From Actinomycetes bacterium (lineage in GTDB: Bacteria > Actinomycetota > Acidimicrobiia > Acidimicrobiales > RAAP-2), in the NCBI GenBank assembly GCA_021791145.1, contig JAJYXE010000022.1:1-57566 (forward strand): a stretch of 57,566 bases of DNA, written 5' to 3'. A program made the translations under genes and the position numbers. A model generated the notes under the pieces. It was given only the letters and a program-made list of their open reading frames with translations, was not told where the DNA came from and made no database searches. Shown here piece after piece: positions 49,255 to 57,532 of the stretch (within the stretch, counting starts at the first letter, position 1; the number at the start of each line of letters is the position of its first letter).

Positions 49255-50751
49255 GTGGTCGGCGAATTGGAGGATGCTGCAGTCGTGAGCCAGTTCACCG
49301 CGGACCGTGCCGTTGCCCTCGGCGGCCCTTCTTGGCTGCGCGATCGCCGGATCGAGGCCGTAGAGGAGTTGGGTGTCATGCCCATGCCCTCCGAGAAGGA
49401 GGAGGTCTGGCGCTACACGCCCATCGACCAGCTGCGGCTCAACGACTTCACCCCGCTTCCAGGCGGCCACCGCGAGGACCTTGGCCCGGTCGGATCTGCA
49501 TTCGTGGCCGGCATCGTCGCAGACCTTCCCTCGTTCGCGGCTCTCGTCACGGTCGTCGATGGGAAGCCGGTCTCCGTCGATCGTCGGGCGCTCCCCGACA
49601 AGGTCGTTGTCGGGGGAGTGACGGTGCTCGGCACCGACGGTATCCAACGGGGAATCCGAGGCACGGCCGATGCAGGAGTCCATGCCGAAAGGCCGGTCCT
49701 CGGTGGCCTTCTCACCGGTGGGGACGTGTTCGTCCGGCTCAACGATGCCTTTCATCCCGACGCGGTCGTCGTAGATGTCCCACCGGGAGTCATCGTCGAC
49801 TCGCCCGTCATCGTGCTCCATTGGTGCACGAGCGGGACACGCGCCGGCCGGCCGGAAGCTCCGGCGATCTTTCCCCGCACGGTCGTGCGGCTCGGCCGGG
49901 GAGCGAGCGCACAAGTGGTGGAGGTGCTCGCAGGAGCACCTGACGCAGGAAGCGCGCTCGTGGTGCCCGTGGCCGAGCTCGTCGCCGAGGACGGCTCCCG
50001 GCTTTCCTACGGCGCGCTCCAGGTGCTCGGGACCGAGGTTTGGCACATCGGACGCCTTGTTGGATCGTCCGGTCGTGATGCCACGCTCCGGACCTTCACG
50101 GTGGGCCTCGGCGGAGCATACGACCGGACGCGTACGGACGCGGTCGCCCGGGGCCAGGGCGCCGCGACCGAGCTGCGGTCTGCGTACCTGGGGACCGGCA
50201 CGCAGGTCCACGACGTGAGGACGCTCCAAGATCACGTTGCACCGCACACGACCAGCGATCTGCTGTGCAAGGGTGCTGTTGCTGGAACCTCACGCTCGGT
50301 CTACAGCGGGCTGATCAGGGTGCGCCGGGGAGCGGTGCGCACCAACGCGTTCCAGACCAATCACAATCTCGTGCTCAGCGAGGGAGCGCACGCGGACTCG
50401 GTGCCGAACCTCGACATCGAGGAGAACGACGTCCGGTGCAGCCACGCCTCGACCGTGGGTCCCGTGGACGAAGACCAGCGTTACTACCTGGAGTCTCGAG
50501 GCATACCGCCGACCCGGGCGGAGCAGCTGATCGTCCTCGGCTTCTTCGACGACATCGTGCAACGCTCGCCGGTGCCTGCACTCGTCCCCCGCCTCCGCCG
50601 CGAGGTGGGGCTCCGCCTCGCCAACACGCTCGAGCTCGATCTTGGGCCTTCGAGTGAATGGGAGGGCGCCCCGGGGGCCGGCAAGGAGATCTCCGGGCAC
50701 GAGCCTGCCGGAACGGACGAGCACATGGGGATCGGTGAGCAAGATGGGTGA
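49255..50751 (+). CDS. sufD: Fe-S cluster assembly protein SufD
   Basis: The 498-residue protein has the SufD layout: an N-terminal helical part with EEVWRYTPIDQLRLNDFTPL, a beta-helix core, and the C-terminal SVYSGLIRVRRGAVRTNAFQTNHNLVLSEGAHADSVPNLDIEENDVRCSHASTVGPVDEDQRYYLESRGI with the conserved Cys and His. It forms the SufBC2D scaffold with SufB. The start is uncertain: GTG 49255 or GTG 49285 (VSQFTADRA). Its stop overlaps the Rieske gene by 8 bp. Confidence 0.92.
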   Translation: MVGELEDAAVVSQFTADRAVALGGPSWLRDRRIEAVEELGVMPMPSEKEEVWRYTPIDQLRLNDFTPLPGGHREDLGPVGSAFVAGIVADLPSFAALVTVVDGKPVSVDRRALPDKVVVGGVTVLGTDGIQRGIRGTADAGVHAERPVLGGLLTGGDVFVRLNDAFHPDAVVVDVPPGVIVDSPVIVLHWCTSGTRAGRPEAPAIFPRTVVRLGRGASAQVVEVLAGAPDAGSALVVPVAELVAEDGSRLSYGALQVLGTEVWHIGRLVGSSGRDATLRTFTVGLGGAYDRTRTDAVARGQGAATELRSAYLGTGTQVHDVRTLQDHVAPHTTSDLLCKGAVAGTSRSVYSGLIRVRRGAVRTNAFQTNHNLVLSEGAHADSVPNLDIEENDVRCSHASTVGPVDEDQRYYLESRGIPPTRAEQLIVLGFFDDIVQRSPVPALVPRLRREVGLRLANTLELDLGPSSEWEGAPGAGKEISGHEPAGTDEHMGIGEQDG

Positions 50752-51061
50752 GCGCGTCGTCTTGCTGCGCCGTGACGAGCTCTCGAGCGGCCAAGTCCGC
50801 CGGTTCGATGTCGGGGACCACCGCATCGCTCTGGTGAGGGTCGGAGACGACTTCTACGCGATCGGTGACCGGTGCAGCCACGAGGACTACTCGCTCGCAG
50901 AAGGCGAGGTATGGACCGACGAGTGCGAGATCGAGTGTCCGAGGCACGGCAGCACGTTCGACCTGGCGACGGGTGAGCCCTGTTCGCTTCCTGCGACCAA
51001 GCCGGTCCCCGTTTACCGGGTGGAGGTTGACGGGGACGATGTGGCGGTCGTCCTGCCATGA
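50744..51061 (+). CDS. Rieske-type 2Fe-2S ferredoxin
   Basis: A 105-residue protein with the Rieske ligands C44-x-H46 (DRCSHEDY) and C65-x2-H68 (IECPRHGSTFD). Soluble ferredoxins of this type serve dioxygenases, and in actinobacteria they often lie inside suf operons. Overlap with sufD and position before sufC indicate co-expression with Fe-S assembly. It may carry electrons for assembly, or be a client that is loaded immediately. Confidence 0.9.
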   Translation: MGERVVLLRRDELSSGQVRRFDVGDHRIALVRVGDDFYAIGDRCSHEDYSLAEGEVWTDECEIECPRHGSTFDLATGEPCSLPATKPVPVYRVEVDGDDVAVVLP

Positions 51062-51131
51062 CCCGGCCCGAGATCAGACCTGAGCTACGTCCATTTGGCC
51101 CGCAAGGATCCGGCAACGAGGAGTCGCGCCC

Positions 51132-51902
51132 ATGACCCTGCTCGAGGTGGAGGCATTGCACGCCTCGGTGGCCGCGCGCGAGGTAGTGCGAGGCGTGGAC
51201 CTCCGGGTGCCCGGCGGGGAGGTGCACGTCGTGATGGGCCCGAACGGCTCCGGGAAGAGCACGCTCGCGCATGCCCTGATGGGGAGGCCGGGCACGACCG
51301 TGACGTCGGGAAGCATCCGGATCGACGGCACTGAGCTGGTGGGGGTTCCAAGCTGGCGGCGAGCACAGGCCGGACTGTTCCTGGCCCTCCAGCAACCGAT
51401 AGAAGTGCCGGGTGTCCTCGTCGAGACAGCGTTGCGGGAAGCGCTCCGCGCGGAAGGCGAGGCTGCCGAGGCTGCCGAGGCCGAGGCTGCCGAGTTTGAC
51501 CTGTCGGGGCGGCTGCTGGAAGAGGCGGCAGCGATCGGCTTCGACGAACGCTTTCTCCGGCGCTCGCTCAACGTCGATCTTTCAGGCGGAGAGCGCAAGC
51601 GCAACGAGGTCGTCCAGCTCGCGGTTCTCCGGCCGAAGTTCGCGGTTCTCGACGAGATCGATTCGGGTCTTGACGTGGACGCAGTGCGCGCGGTCGCACA
51701 GCGCATCGAGCGTGCAACGTCTGAGTGGGGGCTAGGCGTCGTCGCGGTCACGCACTTCCACCGCCTGTTGCGCGAGCTTCGCGCGGACAAGGTCTACGTG
51801 CTCGTCGACGGCAGGATCGTCGCGAGCGGCGGTCCGGACCTTGCAGAAGAGCTCGAACACACCGGCTATCGCGAGTACGGAGACGACAGCGACGTCGCGT
51901 GA
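51132..51902 (+). CDS. sufC: Fe-S assembly ATPase SufC (copy 1)
   Basis: A 256-residue ABC ATPase: Walker A MGPNGSGKST (36-44), Q-loop LALQQP, signature LSGGERKRNEV (150-160), Walker B AVLDEIDSGLD (Glu175) and H-loop VTHFH (His208). All catalytic residues are intact. A short Glu/Ala-rich 9-bp-repeat insert (AEAAEAEAAEF) lies before the signature helix. It ends the plus-strand arm and converges on sufU with a 23-bp gap. The window encodes a second SufC at 53822. Confidence 0.92.
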   Translation: MTLLEVEALHASVAAREVVRGVDLRVPGGEVHVVMGPNGSGKSTLAHALMGRPGTTVTSGSIRIDGTELVGVPSWRRAQAGLFLALQQPIEVPGVLVETALREALRAEGEAAEAAEAEAAEFDLSGRLLEEAAAIGFDERFLRRSLNVDLSGGERKRNEVVQLAVLRPKFAVLDEIDSGLDVDAVRAVAQRIERATSEWGLGVVAVTHFHRLLRELRADKVYVLVDGRIVASGGPDLAEELEHTGYREYGDDSDVA

Positions 51903-51925
51903 TCGGCGTGCGTTCTGGCGGCCTC

Positions 51926-52552
51926 CTACGCCTCGATCTCGTCCAGGGCCTGCGTCAGCGCGTTCCAGCTGAGGGTCGCGCACTTGATCCGCACGGGAAA
52001 CTTCACCACTCCCTGAAGCGCGGCGAGCTCGCCGAGCTTGCGCACGTCGGCGAGGCCCGCTCCAGTGCCGGCACCATTGGATGCCTCCACGCCGCTCGTC
52101 CCTGCCTCGCCGGCTAGAGCCTCGCCGCCTCGAGCCTCGCCGGCTAGAGTCTCGCCGCCTCGAGCCTCGCCGCCTCGAGCCTCGCCGCCTCGAGCCTCGC
52201 CCGGACTCTGCACGCGGCCCTCCTCGGCCTCGGGGCCAAGCGCGGCTTCGTGGATGGACATCATCGACTTGAAAGTCCGGATGAGCTCGCGGACCTCGCC
52301 CAGCGTCTTTCCCTTCACTGCTGAGGACATGAGCGATGCCGACGATTGACTGATCGAGCACCCGGTGCCGGCGAACTTGATGTCGGTCACCGTTCCATTC
52401 TCAGCGAGAACGGTGAGGACGACCTCATCCCCGCAAAGCGGATTGAACCCTTCGACGCGGTGCGCGGGAGGTGAGTCCAGCTCGCCGCGGTTCCGCGGTG
52501 AGCGGTAGTGGTCCAAGATGATCTCCCGGTAGAGGTCTTCCAGGTCCGTCAC
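51926..52552 (-). CDS. sufU: Fe-S assembly sulfur carrier SufU with a repeat insertion
   Basis: The 208-residue SufU has the zinc ligands Cys40 and Asp42 (NPLCGDE), Cys65 (GTGCSISQSS) and Cys191 (RIKCATLSW). It takes persulfide sulfur from SufS. SufU is normally about 145-150 residues. The excess is a Gly/Glu/Ala/Arg insertion at about 105-165, between the central helix and the last conserved segment, mostly a 15-bp repeat. The GTG overlaps the sufS stop (GTGA), so the two are coupled. Confidence 0.92.
   Translation of the reverse strand: MTDLEDLYREIILDHYRSPRNRGELDSPPAHRVEGFNPLCGDEVVLTVLAENGTVTDIKFAGTGCSISQSSASLMSSAVKGKTLGEVRELIRTFKSMMSIHEAALGPEAEEGRVQSPGEARGGEARGGEARGGETLAGEARGGEALAGEAGTSGVEASNGAGTGAGLADVRKLGELAALQGVVKFPVRIKCATLSWNALTQALDEIEA
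52104..52193 (-). repeat. 15-bp tandem array inserted in sufU
   Basis: Six copies of GCCTCGCCGCCTCGA or GCCTCGCCGGCTAGA-type units encode GEARG and GEALA pentapeptides. The two subtypes alternate at the 5' end and then one is amplified. Confidence 0.93.
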
Positions 52553-53808
52553 GAAAAGAGCCTCCCGGCCTCGATGAGGCCTTCGATCAGCGTGTCGATG
52601 TCGTGCTCATCGTTGTACGTGCCGATTGATGCCCGCGCGGTCGCACTGACCCCGAGAACGCGCATGAGCGGCTTCGCACAGTGATGGCCCGGTCGCACGC
52701 AGACGCCGTACCTGTCGAGGACCTGGGCCAGGTCGTGGGGATGGACGTCTCGGAAGCCCAGCGACAGTACCCCTCCGCGGTCGGGGCCGGCGGGGGGCCC
52801 GAAGACCTTGCAGTCGTCGCCGAGCCGCTCTGGGAGCACGCGGAGCGCGTACTCGGTGAGCCGCTCCTCGTGTGCTCGCACCCTGGACATGCCGAGGTTC
52901 GAGAGGTAGTCGACCGCTGCGGCGAACCCCACGGCTTCTGCGATGGGCGGCGTGCCCGCCTCGAAGCGGTGGGGAGGTTCGGCCGGCAGGAAGCGGTCGA
53001 GCCGCACGTCGAGGATCATCCCTCCCCCACCGAGGAAGGGAGGCATCGCTTCGAGAAGCTCTGCCCGAGCCCACAGCGCGCCGATCCCAGTCGGTCCGTG
53101 CATCTTGTGCGCGGAGAACGCGAGAAAGTCTACGTCGAGCTCCTGGACGTTGACGGGCAGGTGCGGGACCGACTGGGCACCGTCGGCGACGACTAGCGCG
53201 CCGACGGCGTGTGCGGCCTCAGCAATCGCGTGAATGGGGTTGATGGTCCCGAGCACGTTGGACATGGCGGAGACCGCAACCAGCTTGACGCCGTCGAGCT
53301 TGCGATCGAGATCGCCAAGGTCGAGGCGAAGGTCGTCATCGAGTCCGAGGTAGCGGAGCTCGACGCCGCATTGTTCCGAGAGCATCAGCCAGGGGACGAG
53401 GTTGGCGTGGTGCTCCATCTCGGTGAGGAGGATCCTGTCGCCTGGCGCAAGGTTGGCGACGCCCCAGGAACGGGCCACCAGATTGAGAGCTTCCGTGGCG
53501 TTCTTGACGAAGACGATCTCCCGTTCGGGATCCCGCGCGCCGATGAACCGGCCCACCGAGACGCGGGCGCCTTCGTAGTGGGCGGTGGCCTCCTCGGCAG
53601 TCGTGTACACGCCTCTATGCACGTTCGCGTGACACGTCTCGTAGTACTGCTCCATCGCACTCAGCACCTGGCGGGGCTGCAGGGAGCTCGACGCGGAGTC
53701 GAGGTACACGAGCGGCCTGCCATGGACGGTTCGGGCGAGCAGCGGGAAGTCCTTGCGGAGGGTCTCCACGTCGAGCGGGGCGGGCTTGTCGAGAGGTACG
53801 GGATTCAT
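52549..53808 (-). CDS. sufS: Cysteine desulfurase SufS
   Basis: A 419-residue group II cysteine desulfurase: VYLDSASSSLQPRQVLSAM, TEMEHHANLVPW, VVADGAQSVPH, the PLP lysine FSAHKMHGPTG (Lys235) and the persulfide Cys377 in RPGHHCAKPLM. It takes sulfur from cysteine and passes it to SufU, whose gene overlaps its stop codon. sufC2 lies 13 bp upstream, so sufC2-sufS-sufU form one operon. Confidence 0.95.
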   Translation of the reverse strand: MNPVPLDKPAPLDVETLRKDFPLLARTVHGRPLVYLDSASSSLQPRQVLSAMEQYYETCHANVHRGVYTTAEEATAHYEGARVSVGRFIGARDPEREIVFVKNATEALNLVARSWGVANLAPGDRILLTEMEHHANLVPWLMLSEQCGVELRYLGLDDDLRLDLGDLDRKLDGVKLVAVSAMSNVLGTINPIHAIAEAAHAVGALVVADGAQSVPHLPVNVQELDVDFLAFSAHKMHGPTGIGALWARAELLEAMPPFLGGGGMILDVRLDRFLPAEPPHRFEAGTPPIAEAVGFAAAVDYLSNLGMSRVRAHEERLTEYALRVLPERLGDDCKVFGPPAGPDRGGVLSLGFRDVHPHDLAQVLDRYGVCVRPGHHCAKPLMRVLGVSATARASIGTYNDEHDIDTLIEGLIEAGRLFS

Positions 53809-53821
53809 TGGAACATCCGTG

Positions 53822-54739
53822 TCAGCGTCGCCACGACTCGTAGCCTTCCTTCTCGATCCGTTCAGCCAGCGCGGGCCCTCCGCTTTCTACGATCCTTCCG
53901 TCGACCAGCAGGTGCACGCGGTCGGGGACGAGCGCCTCGAGGAGCCGCTGGTAGTGCGTCACGACGAGCACACCGAGCGAGGGATGGAGCTCGCGCACCG
54001 TGCCGACGCCGCGGCCCACGACGCCGAGCGCGTCGATATCGAGGCCTGAGTCGGTCTCGTCGAGGACGGCCAGATCCGGTTCCAGCATCGCCATCTGCAG
54101 AATCTCGTTGCGCTTCTTCTCGCCTCCGGAGAAGCCCTGGTTGAGATATCGCTCGCCGAAGGAGGGGTCCATTCTCAGGCGGTCCATCCATTCGATCATG
54201 GCCAGTCGCACCTCGAGCACCGAGATGTCCTGGCCGCGGCGTGCGGACATGGCTTGGCGCAGGAACTGGGCGACCGAGACGCCATCGATCGCCTCGGGAT
54301 ACTGAAAGGCGAGGAAGAGGCCGGCCTTCGCACGGGCGTCGGTGGCCCAATGGGTGATGTCCTCCCCCTTGAACCGGATGGTGCCGTCGACGACTCGGTA
54401 GGACGGGCTCCCCATCAGGGTGGAAGCCAGGGTGGACTTGCCTGCCCCGTTCGGACCCATGAGCGCGTGGACTTCTCCGGGCCTGATGGTGAGGTCCACC
54501 CCCTTGAGGATCAGTCCTTCGCTGGCGTGCCCCGCGCTGCCGGGGTCGAGCCCTGGGTCGCCCTGGTCGCGCCCAACGCCGCCGGGGTCGAGCCCTGGGT
54601 CCGAGCTGCGGCTTTCGTCGGCGGCGGATGCCGGGGTGGTCACGCCTTCTCCGGCGACGCCTTCTCCGGCGACACCCACTCCGGCGACACCCACCGCGGC
54701 GACGCGGAGTCCCTCGATCTCGAGCAGCGGCACGGTCAT
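53822..54739 (-). CDS. sufC: Fe-S assembly ATPase SufC (copy 2) with an N-terminal repeat insertion
   Basis: A 305-residue second SufC: Walker A MGPNGAGKST (95-103), signature FSGGEKKRNEI (203-213), Walker B AVLDETDSGLD (Glu228) and H-loop VTHYQ (His262), all intact. SufC is usually about 250 residues. The extra 55-60 residues lie between the first two beta strands, in a surface turn, and are repeat-derived. It differs from copy 1 in most positions outside motifs, so it is not a recent duplicate. ATG 54739 lies eight bases after TAGACT, suggesting leaderless expression. Confidence 0.92.
   Translation of the reverse strand: MTVPLLEIEGLRVAAVGVAGVGVAGEGVAGEGVTTPASAADESRSSDPGLDPGGVGRDQGDPGLDPGSAGHASEGLILKGVDLTIRPGEVHALMGPNGAGKSTLASTLMGSPSYRVVDGTIRFKGEDITHWATDARAKAGLFLAFQYPEAIDGVSVAQFLRQAMSARRGQDISVLEVRLAMIEWMDRLRMDPSFGERYLNQGFSGGEKKRNEILQMAMLEPDLAVLDETDSGLDIDALGVVGRGVGTVRELHPSLGVLVVTHYQRLLEALVPDRVHLLVDGRIVESGGPALAERIEKEGYESWRR
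54520..54703 (-). repeat. Compound repeat tract in sufC2
   Basis: A duplication of about 48 bp containing GGGGTCGAGCCCTGGGT lies at about 54540-54605. Four copies of GCCTTCTCCGGCGAC-type 15-bp units follow at 54644-54703. Both are in frame and encode DPGLDPG and GEGVA/GVGVA sequence in the strand 1-2 turn. Confidence 0.85.
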
Positions 54740-54880
54740 CGTCGGGAAGTCTACCGGGGGGGTCCTATTTCTACCACATACGTAGGAGAAATCCCGGGTG
54801 TCCTGCATCCTTGGCGGGTCGGAGCCCGCGCAAGCATGCGGCTCGCAGGCGGAGTGCTCCGACCGTCCCGACCCGGCCCC

Positions 54881-55498
54881 CTACCAGCCCCGCTCGATCC
54901 ACTCAGCCAGATGGGGTGACTCCGACCCGATCGTGGTCGAGGCACCGTGCCCCGGCAACACCAGCGTCGAGGGGTCGAAACGGGAGAACAGGCGGCGCTC
55001 GATGGAGTTGATGATCGTCGGGAAGTCTCCCCCGGGAAAGGACGTGTTGCCCGGGCCTCCGGGGAAGAGGGTGTCCCCAGTCAGAAGTAGCGGCGTACCC
55101 TCGACGTAAAAGCACATCGATCCCGGGGTATGTCCTGGGGTCGCGAGCGTGCGGACCCGCAGCCGCCCGACCTCCAAGACGGTGTCGTCCTCGAGGAGCT
55201 CGTCATAGGAGGGGAGCATGCCGGCGTCCGCCTGGGTCACGGCTACCGAGTAGCCGGCCTCGCGGACCGCAGGCACAGCTTGGATGTGGTCCCAGTGCCC
55301 ATGCGTCTCGACCACCCTGCGAACCCCCAGGCGCTGGCAGAGATCGAGGAGCAGCTCGTGCTCGTTGGCCGCGTCCACCAGGAGGGCGTCGCCGGTCCGA
55401 CGGCATCGTACGACGTAGACGTTGTTGTCCATCGGCCCCACGACGGTCCGGTGGATCTCACATGCAGCGTCCTCCCAGATCCTTTCGACGTCAGGCAT
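54881..55498 (-). CDS. Glyoxalase II-like metallo-hydrolase
   Basis: A 205-residue MBL-fold protein: DNNVYVVR, ETHGHWDHIQAV (HxHxDH), TPGHTPGSMCFYV, LLTGDTLFPGG and VLPGHG. The full zinc-ligand set is present, as in glyoxalase II or persulfide dioxygenase-like hydrolases. Start ATG 55498. Divergent from the acyl-CoA dehydrogenase gene over a 36-bp gap containing a perfect GTGGT/ACCAC dyad. Confidence 0.83.
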   Translation of the reverse strand: MPDVERIWEDAACEIHRTVVGPMDNNVYVVRCRRTGDALLVDAANEHELLLDLCQRLGVRRVVETHGHWDHIQAVPAVREAGYSVAVTQADAGMLPSYDELLEDDTVLEVGRLRVRTLATPGHTPGSMCFYVEGTPLLLTGDTLFPGGPGNTSFPGGDFPTIINSIERRLFSRFDPSTLVLPGHGASTTIGSESPHLAEWIERGW

Positions 55499-55516
55499 AC
55501 CCCCAGGATTGCACAC

Positions 55517-55528
55517 GTGGTAGACCAC
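55517..55528. promoter_or_regulatory. Perfect inverted repeat in a divergent promoter
   Basis: GTGGTAGACCAC, a 5-bp-arm dyad centred in the 36-bp gap between two divergent start codons. A shared operator is likely because nothing else fits in the space. Confidence 0.4.
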
Positions 55529-55534
55529 CACCCG

Positions 55535-56659
55535 ATGAACTTCGCTTTCAGTGAGGAGCAAGAGGAGCTCCGTCAGGCCGTCCGCCGGTTCCTCGCTGAC
55601 AAGTCCCCGGAATCCGAGGTCCGGCGGCTGATGGCGACGAAGCACGGTTACGATCCGGTCGTCTGGCGACAGATGGGTGAGCAGCTCGGGCTTCAGTCGC
55701 TCGTGATCCCAGAGCAGTACGGAGGCACCGGCTTCAGCTTCGTCGAAATGGCCATCGTCATGGAGGAGATGGGGGCGGCGCTGCTGTGCGCGCCGTTCTT
55801 CTCGTCTACGGTCTTGGCAGCGAGCGCCCTTCTCACTTCCGACGACGAAGAGGCCAAGGCGAGGTGGCTCCCGGGCATCGCGTCGGGAGAGACGATCGCC
55901 ACCCTGGCGCTCGCGGAGGACTCGGGCCGCTGGGACCTCGACGCTGTCGAGCTCGCAGCGGCACCCGCCGGAGACGGGGAGGGCCGCTGGACGCTCGACG
56001 GCCACAAGAGCTTCGTGCTTGACGGGCATAGCGCGACGCTCTTGCTCGTGGTGGCTCGTGCTGGGGAGGGGCTCGGACTGTTCGTTGTGGAGGGCGACGC
56101 CGAAGGACTGGTCCGGACGCCTCTTTGGACCATGGACCAGACCCGCAAGCAGGCTCGCCTCGAGTTCTCCGCCACTCCCGCCCGGATAGTCGGCGTCCCC
56201 GGAACGGCAGCGCCGGGGATCACCAAGACGCTGCAGCTCGCGGTGGTCGCCCTGGCGGCCGAGCAGGTCGGGGGAGCCCAGCACTGCCTGGACAGCTCCG
56301 TCGAGTATGCGAAGACGCGAATCCAATTCGGACGGCCCATCGGTAGCTTCCAGGCGATCAAGCACAAGTGTGCCGACTTGCTGCTCGAAGTGGAGTCGGC
56401 GCGCTCCGCCGCGTACTACGCGGGCTGGGCTGCGTCGGAAGACTCGGACGAGCTTCCGCTCATGGCGAGTCTCGCGAAGTCGTACTGCTCGGAGACGTAC
56501 TTCCACGCGGCGGCAGAGAACATCCAGATACACGGCGGGATCGGCTTCACGTGGGAGCACGACGCGCACCTGTACTTCAAACGGGCCAAGTCTTCGGAAC
56601 TTCTCTTCGGCGATCCTGCCTACCACCGGGAGCTGCTCGCTCGGCAAATCGGCATCTGA
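55535..56659 (+). CDS. Acyl-CoA dehydrogenase family protein
   Basis: A 374-residue flavoprotein: MNFAFSEEQEELRQAVRRFLADKSPE, LVIPEQYGGTGFSFVEMAIVMEEMGAALL, AVVALAAEQVGGAQHCLDSSVEYAKTRIQFGRPIGSFQAIKHKCADLL and NIQIHGGIGFTWEHDAHLYFKRAKSSE. It resembles the FadE-type dehydrogenases of steroid and cholesterol side-chain degradation, some of which work as heteromers; the partner is not in the window. ATG 55535. The hydrolase gene follows by 3 bp. Confidence 0.87.
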   Translation: MNFAFSEEQEELRQAVRRFLADKSPESEVRRLMATKHGYDPVVWRQMGEQLGLQSLVIPEQYGGTGFSFVEMAIVMEEMGAALLCAPFFSSTVLAASALLTSDDEEAKARWLPGIASGETIATLALAEDSGRWDLDAVELAAAPAGDGEGRWTLDGHKSFVLDGHSATLLLVVARAGEGLGLFVVEGDAEGLVRTPLWTMDQTRKQARLEFSATPARIVGVPGTAAPGITKTLQLAVVALAAEQVGGAQHCLDSSVEYAKTRIQFGRPIGSFQAIKHKCADLLLEVESARSAAYYAGWAASEDSDELPLMASLAKSYCSETYFHAAAENIQIHGGIGFTWEHDAHLYFKRAKSSELLFGDPAYHRELLARQIGI

Positions 56660-56662
56660 GCT

Positions 56663-57415
56663 GTGTCGGGGCACTGGCGCATCGTTGAGGGCGAGGCCGG
56701 GCCACTTCGTGTGTACGAGACGCCAGCGGGTCGGGTGAACTCCTCGAGCAGCGTCCTCTTTCTCTGTCACGAGCTGCCGCGCGAGCCAGATCGGGCGACT
56801 GACACCGGACGCGGCTATCCGGCACTTGCCGACCGGCTCTCCGAGGAGTGCGGATGCCGCGTCGTCGTGCCGATGCTCCGGGGGACGAGCGGATCCGCAG
56901 GAGACTTCTCAGCGAAGGGCTGGCTCCAAGATCTGGCATCGGTTGCTGACGCTGACAGCGGGCTCGAGGGAGGGCTGTGGCTCGTCGGCTTCGGGTTCGG
57001 AGGCGCGATCGCGCTGCGCACCGCTCAGCGGGACAAGCGGGCAGCGGGAGTGGCCACCATTGCCGGTCCCGCGGACTTGACGGCGTGGATCTCGGCTCGG
57101 GAGACGGTCCTCGAGCGGTGTCGGCGGAGCGGTGTCATATCGACGGACGGTTTCCCCCCCGACGTCGACGCGTGGGCCGCTGAGATCGTTGCGCTCGCAC
57201 CGCTCGACGCTGCAGCACACCTCGGCAGCCGTCCACTCCTCGTCGTCCACGGCTCAGACGACGCGGAGGTACCGGTCGCGGCCGCCCGCGCCATCGCGGA
57301 TGCAGCAACCGACGGGCCCGTGGATCTGCGAATCGTGCCGGCGGCAGGACATTGGCTTCGCGCCGACCCGCGAGTCGTCGCGACGCTCGTCGGCTGGATC
57401 GAACGTCACCGCTGA
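56663..57415 (+). CDS. Alpha/beta hydrolase-fold protein lacking the nucleophile
   Basis: A 250-residue alpha/beta hydrolase-fold protein with a plausible acid (VVHGSDDAEVP) and His (PAAGHWLRADPR). The nucleophile elbow, normally GxSxG, reads GFGFGG (109-114), with Gly at position 111 where Ser, Cys or Asp should be. It may be non-hydrolytic (binding or scaffold) or a decayed enzyme. GTG start 3 bp after the dehydrogenase gene, so co-transcribed. Confidence 0.75.
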   Translation: MSGHWRIVEGEAGPLRVYETPAGRVNSSSSVLFLCHELPREPDRATDTGRGYPALADRLSEECGCRVVVPMLRGTSGSAGDFSAKGWLQDLASVADADSGLEGGLWLVGFGFGGAIALRTAQRDKRAAGVATIAGPADLTAWISARETVLERCRRSGVISTDGFPPDVDAWAAEIVALAPLDAAAHLGSRPLLVVHGSDDAEVPVAAARAIADAATDGPVDLRIVPAAGHWLRADPRVVATLVGWIERHR

Positions 57416-57532
57416 CCGGTCCATCGCTGTTTCAATCTCCCCGCACACGCTCCCAGCCGCCCCCAGACCAGACCTGACGCCCCGCCCTGCAACCCGAACC
57501 TCGCAAGGGCTGACCCGCCGCGGACACGGCGC

